A stretch of DNA of 64,000 nt, taken from NCBI RefSeq assembly GCF_003985155.1, contig NZ_ML133697.1, positions 151,846-215,845 of the forward strand. The letters run 5' to 3'. Origin of the DNA: Rhizobium vallis. Its GTDB lineage: Bacteria > Pseudomonadota > Alphaproteobacteria > Rhizobiales > Rhizobiaceae. The translations under genes and the position numbers were made by a program. Below are positions 52,805 through 59,865 of this stretch, piece by piece (positions within the stretch are counted from its first letter, which is position 1; every line of letters begins with the position of its first letter). Below the pieces are notes generated by a model. The model saw nothing but the letters and a program-made list of their open reading frames with translations. It did not search any database and was not told where the DNA came from.

Positions 52805-53812
52805 TCAGCTGCCGCGCCGATTTTCCCGATCCAATTGCGTCACCAGCGCCAGGATCGTTTCCGAGACTGGAGTCGGTACGGCAGTCAGGCGCCCAAGAGC
52901 CGCCAGCATCCCGACCAGCGGCGTGATTTCGAGCGCCTTGCCGCCGATCAGATCCTGCAGCATCGATGTCCGGACGGCGGCGCCGACATGGCGCGATTGT
53001 TCCAGCCGCTGTTCGACCGTAATGTTGAAACGCGCACCCAGCGCCTCGCCGACGGCGCGCACCTCGTTCATCACTTTGCCGACCATGGCCGAAAGCGCCG
53101 GATCCGCCATGATATCGGTCATGACAGCCCGCGTCAACGCACTGATCGGGTTGAAGGCGGCATTGCCCATCAGCTTGCTCCAGATCTCGTCACGGATATC
53201 GGGCGTCGTCGTTATGCTAAGGCCGGCCCCGATTAGCAAGGCCGCGATCGCCTCGAGATCGGACGACATTTCGCCGGAGGGCTCGCCGAGCACGAAACGT
53301 CCCTTATTGGAAAGCCGGATCTCGCCGGGATTGATCACCTCCGCGCCTTGATAGGCGACGCAGCCGATGACACGTTGCGGTGCGATCAGCCGCCAAAGCC
53401 TGCCCTCGGGATCGAGTTCATCGAATTGCAGTTCCGGATGCCCGCTCCTGGTATCGCGATGGAAATACCACCACGGAATGCCGTTCAGGATCATGACGAC
53501 CCGGGTACGGTCCTTGAGCAGCCCTGCTATTCCCTCGGCGGCGGGCGCCAGCTGATGCCCCTTGAGGCCGGTAATGACGAGATCCTGCGGCGGCAACGTC
53601 TTGGGATCATCGGTCGCGTTGAGGCGGACATTGAGCGTCCTTTCAGCATCGGCTTCGCGCAGGCTGAGACCGTTGTCGCGGATGGCGTCAAGATGGGCGC
53701 CACGCGCGACGACGGAGATGGTGATGTCGTTTCCGGGCTGGCTCGCGAGTTTGGCGGCGATAGCGCCGCCGAGTGCGCCGGCGCCATAGATGCAGATGGT
53801 CTTGATGGACAT
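52805..53812 (-). CDS. Ketopantoate reductase-like (ApbA/PanE family) oxidoreductase
   Basis: From the ATG at 53812, after GAAGAGGCGAGC, the protein has 335 residues. The N-terminal Rossmann motif is GAGALGGAIAAKL (about residues 9-21); the C-terminal helical domain has WSKLMGNAAFNPISALT, where family members carry the catalytic Lys and substrate Asn. It reduces or oxidises a 2-keto/2-hydroxy acid with NADP(H); whether it makes pantoate is not clear because rhizobial genomes carry several paralogues. A 12-bp palindrome lies in its upstream region. Confidence 0.82.
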   Translation of the reverse strand: MSIKTICIYGAGALGGAIAAKLASQPGNDITISVVARGAHLDAIRDNGLSLREADAERTLNVRLNATDDPKTLPPQDLVITGLKGHQLAPAAEGIAGLLKDRTRVVMILNGIPWWYFHRDTRSGHPELQFDELDPEGRLWRLIAPQRVIGCVAYQGAEVINPGEIRLSNKGRFVLGEPSGEMSSDLEAIAALLIGAGLSITTTPDIRDEIWSKLMGNAAFNPISALTRAVMTDIMADPALSAMVGKVMNEVRAVGEALGARFNITVEQRLEQSRHVGAAVRTSMLQDLIGGKALEITPLVGMLAALGRLTAVPTPVSETILALVTQLDRENRRGS

Positions 53813-53839
53813 GCTCGCCTCTTCATGATCGTGATCGAA

Positions 53840-53851
53840 CCTAGATCTAGG
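53840..53851. promoter_or_regulatory. Perfect 12-bp palindrome upstream of the PanE-like gene
   Basis: CCTAGATCTAGG lies 28 bp before the ATG at 53812. Its position suits a repressor site, but no second copy was noticed in the window. Confidence 0.3.
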
Positions 53852-53968
53852 CCATCGGACGCTCAAGGCGAACGCCAATTTGCCGCATGCTGCACTTTCT
53901 CCCACCCGCAGCGCGCTGCCGCTGTATCCCGGCGATCGGGGAAGCAGCGGCCGCACCCACCTTGGTCT

Positions 53969-54820
53969 TCAGGCCGACGCCGTTGCCTCGCTTGGAAAAT
54001 CCGTGGACAGGGCGAGCTGGCGCCAGGCGGCAAGTTCCTTTTCGACGCTGGCATGCTGAGCCTCGATCATAGCCACCGTATCGCTGCCGAATGGCATCCG
54101 CAGCGGCGGATTGGCTGAATTGACCATCGTCATGATGCCAGCGGCGAGCGCGGCGGGATTGCCGGGCTGGGCATGGTTGGCGTCGGCGGCGAAACTGCGC
54201 ATGTTGCCGGCCGGCGTGCCTTCGTAGTCCGCAATCGAAGCCGGGCTGATCGCCAGCGAAGTGTCGGCGAGGAAGTCCGTGCGGAAGAAGCCTGGCTCGA
54301 CGATCGTCACCTTGATGCCGAAAGGTTCGAGTTCGGCGGCCATCGATTCGGAGAGACCTTCGACGGCGAATTTCGTCGAGCCATAGACGCCCCAGCCTGG
54401 ATAGCCGAAGTAACCGCCGATGGAGGAGAAGTTCAGCACATGGCCGGAACGCTGGCGGCGCATGTAGGGCAGTACGGCGCGTGTCACCTTCAGCAGGCCG
54501 AAGACATTCGTACCGTAAAGCTTTTCGATCTCTTCGGCCGTGGCTTCCTCGACGGCGCCGAGCAGGCCGTAACCGGCATTGTTGGCGAGAACGTCGATGC
54601 GTCCGAAGCGGGCGATACCGGCAGCCGCAGCCTCTTTCGCCTGTACTTCATTGGTGACGTCGAGGGCAACTGCCAGCAGGTTCGGATGATCGCCGAACTG
54701 CTCGGTAACGGTCTTCGGGTTGCGGGCAGTGGCGATCACGGCGTCCCCTGATGCAAGGGCTTCCCTCGTCATCAGCGCACCGAAGCCGCGGGATGCACCG
54801 GTGATGAACCAGACTTTCAT
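53969..54820 (-). CDS. Short-chain dehydrogenase/reductase
   Basis: From the ATG at 54820, after GAAAGGAATTCGTC, the protein has 283 residues. Classical SDR motifs: TGASRGFG (about 7-14), NNAGYG (about 82-87), catalytic Ser in NFSSIGG and YGSTK with Tyr and Lys. The substrate is unknown. The gene is divergent from the LysR gene across 125 bp with overlapping promoters, the usual target arrangement of a LysR regulator. Confidence 0.88.
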   Translation of the reverse strand: MKVWFITGASRGFGALMTREALASGDAVIATARNPKTVTEQFGDHPNLLAVALDVTNEVQAKEAAAAGIARFGRIDVLANNAGYGLLGAVEEATAEEIEKLYGTNVFGLLKVTRAVLPYMRRQRSGHVLNFSSIGGYFGYPGWGVYGSTKFAVEGLSESMAAELEPFGIKVTIVEPGFFRTDFLADTSLAISPASIADYEGTPAGNMRSFAADANHAQPGNPAALAAGIMTMVNSANPPLRMPFGSDTVAMIEAQHASVEKELAAWRQLALSTDFPSEATASA

Positions 54821-54879
54821 GACGAATTCCTTTCGAGCTTTTCGGTTTGGCGTCGCATCTCTGTGCTGACGGGGTGAAT

Positions 54880-54908
54880 TTGACCCAAAATCCGCTATTG
54901 TATAAGAT
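54880..54908 (+). promoter_or_regulatory. Promoter of the LysR gene
   Basis: TTGACC (54880-54885), 17 bases, TAAGAT (54903-54908). The palindrome at 54914-54930 would lie at about the transcription start. Confidence 0.5.
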
Positions 54909-54926
54909 TCGTTATTATTGAAACAA
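54897..54926 (-). promoter_or_regulatory. Promoter of the SDR gene, overlapping that of LysR
   Basis: On the minus strand TTGTTT (54926-54921), 18 bases, TACAAT (54902-54897). It overlaps the LysR promoter, and its -35 lies within the palindrome, so one bound factor could affect both. Confidence 0.5.
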
Positions 54927-54930
54927 TAAT
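54914..54930. promoter_or_regulatory. Candidate LysR operator
   Basis: ATTATTG-AAA-CAATAAT is a perfect 7-bp inverted repeat with a T/A-rich interior, 15 bp before the LysR ATG. It has the dyad form expected for a LysR-type site (T-N11-A like). Confidence 0.5.
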
Positions 54931-54945
54931 GAGCGATATTCATCA

Positions 54946-55833
54946 ATGCGCGCCACCGAGCTTTCCGAACTGGCTGCCTTCGCGGCCGTCGCCCGACATA
55001 AAAGCTTCCGCAAGGCGGGTGAGGAGCGGGGTGTCACCGCCTCCGCGATCAGCCATGCGGTGCTCAATCTCGAAGAACGGATCGGCATTCGGCTGCTCAA
55101 CCGTACGACGCGCAGCGTTTCGCTGACCGAGGCTGGTGAACTCCTGATCTCGCATCTCGACCCGGCCTTCGGCGAGATGACAGCCGCGCTCGATGCGCTC
55201 AACCGCTACCGCGACACGCCCTTCGGCAAGGTAAGGATCAATGTGCCGAATTCGATCGGCCCCTTCGTCGTCGGCCGCATCATCGGCCCGCTCCTCAAGC
55301 GAAATCCCAATTTGCAGCTGGAAATCAACGCGACGGACAGGCTGGTCGATATCGTCGAGGAGGGCTTCGATGCCGGCATCCGCTTCGGCGAGCGCATTAC
55401 CGAGGGGATGATCGCACTACGCATCAAACCGCGCATCCGCCTGGTCGTCGTCGGTTCGTCCGCCTATTTCGAGACCCGGCCCAAGCCTGAAACGCCCCAC
55501 GAACTCAAGCGGCATCTCTGCATCCAGAACATGTATCCATCAGGCGCACGTTATGCCTGGGAATTCGAGAAGGACGGCCAGACGGTGAGCTTTCAGCCGA
55601 CTGGGCCACTGTCGCTCGACGATCACGAGCTGATGCTGCAGGCAGCGCTTAGCGGCGTCGGCCTTGCCTATGTCTGGGAGCCGCGGGCGGAAAAGGCGAT
55701 CGCCAGCGGCGAGCTGATCCAGGTGCTGGATGAGTGGTGTCAGCTGGAGGAACCGCTCTATCTCTACTATCCGAGCCGCCGCCACATGTCGGCAGGCTTC
55801 AGGGCGGTCATCGAGGCGATACGGGCGGAGTAA
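54946..55833 (+). CDS. LysR-family transcriptional regulator
   Basis: This 295-residue protein has an N-terminal winged helix-turn-helix (FAAVARHKSFRKAGEERG, recognition helix around TASAISHAVLNLEERIG, about residues 30-46) and a C-terminal effector domain with DAGIRFGERI. It resembles the group regulating adjacent short-chain dehydrogenases. Its 3' end overlaps the convergent deoxyribosyltransferase gene by 26 bp. Confidence 0.92.
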   Translation: MRATELSELAAFAAVARHKSFRKAGEERGVTASAISHAVLNLEERIGIRLLNRTTRSVSLTEAGELLISHLDPAFGEMTAALDALNRYRDTPFGKVRINVPNSIGPFVVGRIIGPLLKRNPNLQLEINATDRLVDIVEEGFDAGIRFGERITEGMIALRIKPRIRLVVVGSSAYFETRPKPETPHELKRHLCIQNMYPSGARYAWEFEKDGQTVSFQPTGPLSLDDHELMLQAALSGVGLAYVWEPRAEKAIASGELIQVLDEWCQLEEPLYLYYPSRRHMSAGFRAVIEAIRAE

Positions 55834-56434
55834 TGTCGGCGCGGCCGCTACCGGTGCGGAGCTGGCCGTCATCAGCACGCATGCCGGCGATCGCCTGAAG
55901 CGCTTCAAAATAAACTGCCAGGTCGCGGGCGGGATCTGTGGGGAGAGCGACCGCACGGAACACCTTGCCTCCTGTCGCCTCGACCCCTCCGTCGATCATC
56001 AGGTTATCGGCCATGCCGTGATTTTCGATCGCGATGCCGTCCGGTCCGCGTGGGCGCCCGCTCGTCTCATCGATCTCGAGCCCCGCATACCAGACGGAAC
56101 GAACACGCGCGCCATAGTCGTCTGGGTGATTGCTATAAGCGAAGACCGATTTTCCCAACGCAATCATGAAGCCGATCTCATAGACCGTACCCGGATCGGC
56201 GCTGACGCCTCGAAAGGGAGTGATGTTGGCAAGGCAGATCTCGGCACGCCGCATGGCTGTGTCGTTGCGTGCGTAGATCTCGGCGGCCGTCAGCTTCACC
56301 GGGGTCTGGTTTTCATCGCTGCCCGGGCCGGTCGGCTCGAAGCCGAACTGGCGTGCCAAACGGCGTTTTTCGGCGATGATGGGCATGGCGTCCGGAAGAA
56401 AGACTTCCGGGCCGGCAAGGTAGATGGTGGTCAT
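55808..56434 (-). CDS. Nucleoside 2-deoxyribosyltransferase
   Basis: This 208-residue protein matches the family that cleaves or exchanges the base of deoxynucleosides or deoxynucleotides. It begins IYLAGPEVF, has the ARND segment (about residues 55-58) and the catalytic PGTVYEIGFMIALGK with Glu86. AAGGATACCA precedes the ATG at 56434. Its last 26 bp overlap the LysR gene tail-to-tail. Role (salvage, or hydrolysis of a modified nucleotide) cannot be decided. Confidence 0.85.
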   Translation of the reverse strand: MTTIYLAGPEVFLPDAMPIIAEKRRLARQFGFEPTGPGSDENQTPVKLTAAEIYARNDTAMRRAEICLANITPFRGVSADPGTVYEIGFMIALGKSVFAYSNHPDDYGARVRSVWYAGLEIDETSGRPRGPDGIAIENHGMADNLMIDGGVEATGGKVFRAVALPTDPARDLAVYFEALQAIAGMRADDGQLRTGSGRADITPPVSPR

Positions 56435-56731
56435 TGGTATCCTTCACTCACATGCGAGACGAAGTGCCGGAGTGGAGCGGCCAGGCACGGAATCCATTTC
56501 CGACGGAAACACCGTGGATGGCAAGCCGTACCGGCAGGAGTTATCCATTTTTTGCGAAGCAGCCTGAAGAGCCCGCGGTGGACAGGTAACGCCCGATTTT
56601 CATTCCAGGGCGCCGCCACAGGTGATGCCCGCGGAATAAAAAAGCTTGAGGTTTGCGTCTGCCACCCTTTTGACTCCGGCAGACGAACCGGCCAAAGATG
56701 CCGCCGTGGCCAGCGTCGTCGGGAGAGGTTG

Positions 56732-57772
56732 ATGAACGGTCGGAATTCACCAGCTGTTGTTCGAGCCGCCAAGCGGCTTGCATGTTCCGTCGCCGCCATG
56801 GCCGCAACACTGTTGCTGACAACGGCGGCAGTCGGGCAGGATATCGGGCCGCAAAGCCAGGCCTCGCGGGAGCAAGTCGAAAAACTCGTCGGCCTCTGGA
56901 AGGACCACTTTGCCGGTGCCGATAACCTGCAGCAGCGGCGGATGGCCTTCAAGGCGCTGATGGAGACAACGCCGGGCCCGACGCGCATACAGCTTCGGCA
57001 GGTCGATGCCGACGGGGTCAATGCCGAGCTGATATGGCCCGCCCGTCTTCATCACCCGATCGGCGAAAGGGTGATCCTTTACATTCATGGCGGCGGTTTC
57101 TCGGGCGGGTCCATCCGCACCCACAGCCTGCTTGCCGGATCGCTCGCCAAGGCCGCGTCGAGCGACGTGCTTCTCATCGATTATCGATTGATGCCGGAAT
57201 ATGGCTATCCCGCGCAGATCAACGACGCGCTGACGGCCTATCGCTGGCTTCTCGACAACGGCTATGACAACGGGAACGTCGTCGTCGCGGGAGACGGGGC
57301 CGGCGGCAACATCGCAATCGAGACGGTGTTGCGGCAGATACAGGCGGCAAAGCCGTTGCCGGCGGCTGTGGTGGCGCTCAGTCCCATCACCGATCTGGCC
57401 GCGACCGGCGGATCGATGACGTCGAATGCCGAAAGCGATCAATTAGTCGATAAGGCCTGGATCGAAACCCTCCGCAAGCCCTATCTCGGCCGCCGGCCGC
57501 CGACCGATCCTCAGGCGTCGCCGCTTTATGCCGACATGAAGGGCTTTCCGCCGCTGCTGCTGCAGGTCGGCTCAGGCGAAGCCCTGCTGGATGACACGCT
57601 GCGGCTCGCCGACAAGGCGCGCCAGGCCGGTGTGGATGTCACCACCGAGGTCTGGCCGGGCATGCCGCATCAATGGCAGCTGTTCCCCTCGATGCTCGAT
57701 GATGCCGATCGGGCGAGCCAGAATATCGCCGAGTTCGCGATCCGGCATTTTGCCGATAGGCCGAAGGAATAG
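56732..57772 (+). CDS. Secreted HSL-family (fold-3) esterase homologue lacking the nucleophilic serine
   Basis: From the ATG at 56732, after GGGAGAGGTTG, the protein has 346 residues with a hydrophobic signal peptide (cleavage near VGQD at about 36). The oxyanion motif HGGG is at residues 119-122, and the family acid and base are present (Asp287 in EALLDD, His313 in MPHQWQ). The invariant GDSAGG nucleophile motif reads GDGAGG: codon GGG at 57296-57298 places Gly189 where Ser is required. By family knowledge this should abolish normal esterase activity. An in-frame extension upstream to 55730 is antisense to the neighbouring gene and rejected. Confidence 0.85.
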   Translation: MNGRNSPAVVRAAKRLACSVAAMAATLLLTTAAVGQDIGPQSQASREQVEKLVGLWKDHFAGADNLQQRRMAFKALMETTPGPTRIQLRQVDADGVNAELIWPARLHHPIGERVILYIHGGGFSGGSIRTHSLLAGSLAKAASSDVLLIDYRLMPEYGYPAQINDALTAYRWLLDNGYDNGNVVVAGDGAGGNIAIETVLRQIQAAKPLPAAVVALSPITDLAATGGSMTSNAESDQLVDKAWIETLRKPYLGRRPPTDPQASPLYADMKGFPPLLLQVGSGEALLDDTLRLADKARQAGVDVTTEVWPGMPHQWQLFPSMLDDADRASQNIAEFAIRHFADRPKE

Positions 57773-57797
57773 GGGCTACGCCTCATCAATCGTGGCA

Positions 57798-58421
57798 TCA
57801 TTGCGATGTGCGGTGGGACGAAGCAGGCGCCAGAGGACGCTCGACCTCCCGGCCGACGCTGAGCGCCTTTCGCACATTCGGCTCCAGCCGCTCGGCATAG
57901 GCATGGTCGGGTGCAGCACCCAGCGCATCCAGCATTTTGGAGAAGAAACACCGGGCGGCTGCCGCAGCCGTGATGTCGAAGATCTCGGCATCGTTCAGCC
58001 CATGTTTCTTCAGCCCGTCTATATCCTGCTGCGTGATCGACGTCGCATCGCGCGCCACCTTGGCGGCAAAGGCCATGATCGCGCGTTCGCCGGCATCGAT
58101 CGGCGCCTTTTCCGACTCGTTGACAACAGCCGTCAGCCCGTCGCTGGTGAAACCTTCGCGCAGCAGCACGGAGCCGTGCGCCAGCATGCAATAGGAGGAT
58201 TTCAGCTCCTTGGCTGCCGCCAGCGTCACCAGCTCGTAGCGCCTGAGGCTCATATGGCTGCGAATGCTCGAAAGCAGCGCTCCCCAGTTCTCCATCACTT
58301 CAGGCCGGTGGCCGAAAGCGCGATACATGTTCGGCAGATAACCGTAGCTTGCCTCCGCCGACGCATACATCGATGTCGTCTTCTCGCTGGCGGATGCATT
58401 GGGGGTGTGAATGAAAGCCAT
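57798..58421 (-). CDS. AhpD-like/carboxymuconolactone decarboxylase-family protein
   Basis: This 207-residue protein belongs to the peroxidase-related AhpD-like group. The redox loop reads SSYCMLAHG (from about residue 75), so the first cysteine of the usual CxxC is Ser, leaving one cysteine plus the conserved His. AhpD proteins support peroxiredoxins; a one-cysteine version may have a different reaction. GAGGAGGACCATGCC precedes the ATG at 58421. It converges on the esterase homologue. Confidence 0.8.
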   Translation of the reverse strand: MAFIHTPNASASEKTTSMYASAEASYGYLPNMYRAFGHRPEVMENWGALLSSIRSHMSLRRYELVTLAAAKELKSSYCMLAHGSVLLREGFTSDGLTAVVNESEKAPIDAGERAIMAFAAKVARDATSITQQDIDGLKKHGLNDAEIFDITAAAAARCFFSKMLDALGAAPDHAYAERLEPNVRKALSVGREVERPLAPASSHRTSQ

Positions 58422-58657
58422 GGCATGGTCCTCCTCTACTGCGAGAATGATAGGGTAGATATGCGGGACAGCAATCCTGGCACCGAGGACAACTTTAGCC
58501 GAGTTTGGCCAGTTGCTTCTCCAGAAGGTCGAGGCTGTCCTCTCCTACCTCGTTGACGCCACTCGGCATGGGCCCGGAAGGTCTGCCGATTGCGGCGCTT
58601 TCCTCGCTTTTCTTTCGGTCGAAGATATCGAACGATACCGCCAAATCTCACTCGTTT

Positions 58658-58671
58658 TTAGAACGTTCCAA
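58658..58671. promoter_or_regulatory. LacI-type operator O2 (upstream)
   Basis: TTAGAACGTTCCAA differs by one base from the perfect palindrome at 58763-58776. The centres are 105 bp apart, about ten helical turns, suitable for repression by looping. Confidence 0.65.
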
Positions 58672-58753
58672 ATTTACAACGAAGGTTTCCGCGACAAAGA
58701 AGGCTAGAGGCGTCAAAAATGTCTAACAAAATAGTGGATCACTTAGATTCATC

Positions 58754-58783
58754 TTGACATGATTGGAACGTTCCAAATATTGA
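58754..58783 (+). promoter_or_regulatory. Promoter of the LacI catabolic operon
   Basis: A perfect TTGACA (58754-58759) and TATTGA (58778-58783) are spaced 18 bp. The main operator fills the spacer, so a bound repressor would block polymerase. Confidence 0.6.
58763..58776. promoter_or_regulatory. LacI-type operator O1 (promoter spacer)
   Basis: TTGGAACGTTCCAA is a perfect 14-bp palindrome with the central CG typical of LacI-family sites. It lies between the -35 and -10 elements, 40 bp before the regulator gene. Confidence 0.75.
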
Positions 58784-58815
58784 ATAGCCATCAGACGTGA
58801 TGGCGGGAGGAAGAA

Positions 58816-59865
58816 GTGACAAAGGCGCGGGTAACCGTCATTGACATTGCGAAGGCCGCCGGCGTCTCGAAGTCGACGGTTTCGCTGGTGCTTCAGGGCT
58901 CCTCCCTGGTCAATGAAGGGACGCGGTCCAAGGTCAATGCGGTGATGCGCGATCTCGGCTATGTCTACAATCGCGGCGCAGCCAATCTTCGGCAGGCCGG
59001 TGCCAAGTCGAGGATCGTCGGGGTCGTCGTAAACGACCTGACGAACAGCTTCTTTGCCGAACTCGCGGTCGGCGTCGACATGGTCGTTCAGTCGGCCGGC
59101 TTTGTGCAGTTCCTGTCGAACACCGGCGAGAGCATCGACCGGCAGCGCGAGGTTGTCGCATCGATGCGCGAACATGGGATTTCCGGCCTCATTGTGTCGC
59201 CGGCGCGCGCCACCGATGCTGCGGACTTCAAGCCGCTCGTTGCGGCGGGGATTCCTGTCGTGGTTGTCGTCCGAAACCTGCCCGGCGCCAAAGTCTCATC
59301 CATCGTCTCCGACAACCAGGCCGGCATGATGTCCGCCGTTCAGCACCTGGCGGGACTCGGCCATAAACGCATCGCTTTTCTCGGTGGCTTTCCCGATACC
59401 GCTGTCTTCGACGATCGCCTTGCCGGTTACCGAAGCGGCGTCGAGGCAGCCGGGCTCGACTATCACGAAGAACTTGTCATCGCGTCCGCGCCGTCGCGAG
59501 CGGGCGGGGTGGAGGCGACCGGCAAGGCGATTGCTCTTGGCCATCGGCCGACGGCGGCCGTGTGCTTCAATGATGCCGTGGCCTTCGGTGTTTGCGACGG
59601 GTTGCGTGCGCGCCGGCTGGAGCCGGGCTCCGACTTCGCGGTCGTGGGTTTCGACGACGTCATCGAGGCCCAGGCGGCGGTGCCGGCGCTGACAACAGTC
59701 TCCGTCGATCCGCAAGGCATTGGTCGGCGCGGCGCGCAGATGCTTCTCAAGCAGATCAATGCGGGCAAGGCCGAGGCGGAGACGGTGACGACAGCCGTTC
59801 GGCTGGTTGTCCGTGAGAGCTGCGGAGCCAGCATGAGCATCAAAATCAAACAGGACTCTGCGTGA
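58816..59865 (+). CDS. LacI-family transcriptional regulator, first gene of a catabolic operon
   Basis: The GTG at 58816, after GGGAGGAAGAA, gives 349 residues. The N-terminal helix-turn-helix VTVIDIAKAAGVSKSTVSLVL (about residues 6-26) and hinge helix (RGAANLRQ) are typical; a periplasmic-binding-protein-like effector domain follows (IVGVVVNDLTNSFFAEL; FDDVIEAQAAVPALTTV near the end). The adjacent matching operators suggest autoregulation. Its stop overlaps the CoA-transferase start. Confidence 0.93.
   Translation: MTKARVTVIDIAKAAGVSKSTVSLVLQGSSLVNEGTRSKVNAVMRDLGYVYNRGAANLRQAGAKSRIVGVVVNDLTNSFFAELAVGVDMVVQSAGFVQFLSNTGESIDRQREVVASMREHGISGLIVSPARATDAADFKPLVAAGIPVVVVVRNLPGAKVSSIVSDNQAGMMSAVQHLAGLGHKRIAFLGGFPDTAVFDDRLAGYRSGVEAAGLDYHEELVIASAPSRAGGVEATGKAIALGHRPTAAVCFNDAVAFGVCDGLRARRLEPGSDFAVVGFDDVIEAQAAVPALTTVSVDPQGIGRRGAQMLLKQINAGKAEAETVTTAVRLVVRESCGASMSIKIKQDSA

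Larger units (their letters stand above)
58422..58815. promoter_or_regulatory. Divergent control region of the LacI operon
   Basis: This 394-bp gap separates the AhpD-like gene from the LacI gene. It holds two matching LacI-type operators and a promoter near the right end. A 64-codon frame (58513-58707) starts at TTG without a ribosome site and runs through the first operator, so I do not call it a gene. Confidence 0.6.

Noticed and set aside
55730..56731. Long in-frame upstream extension of the esterase homologue
   Set aside because: It runs antisense through the deoxyribosyltransferase gene; a signal peptide and ribosome site mark the true start at 56732.
58513..58707. 64-codon frame in the LacI control region
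   Set aside because: It begins at TTG without a ribosome site, is not recognisable, and spans the upstream operator.
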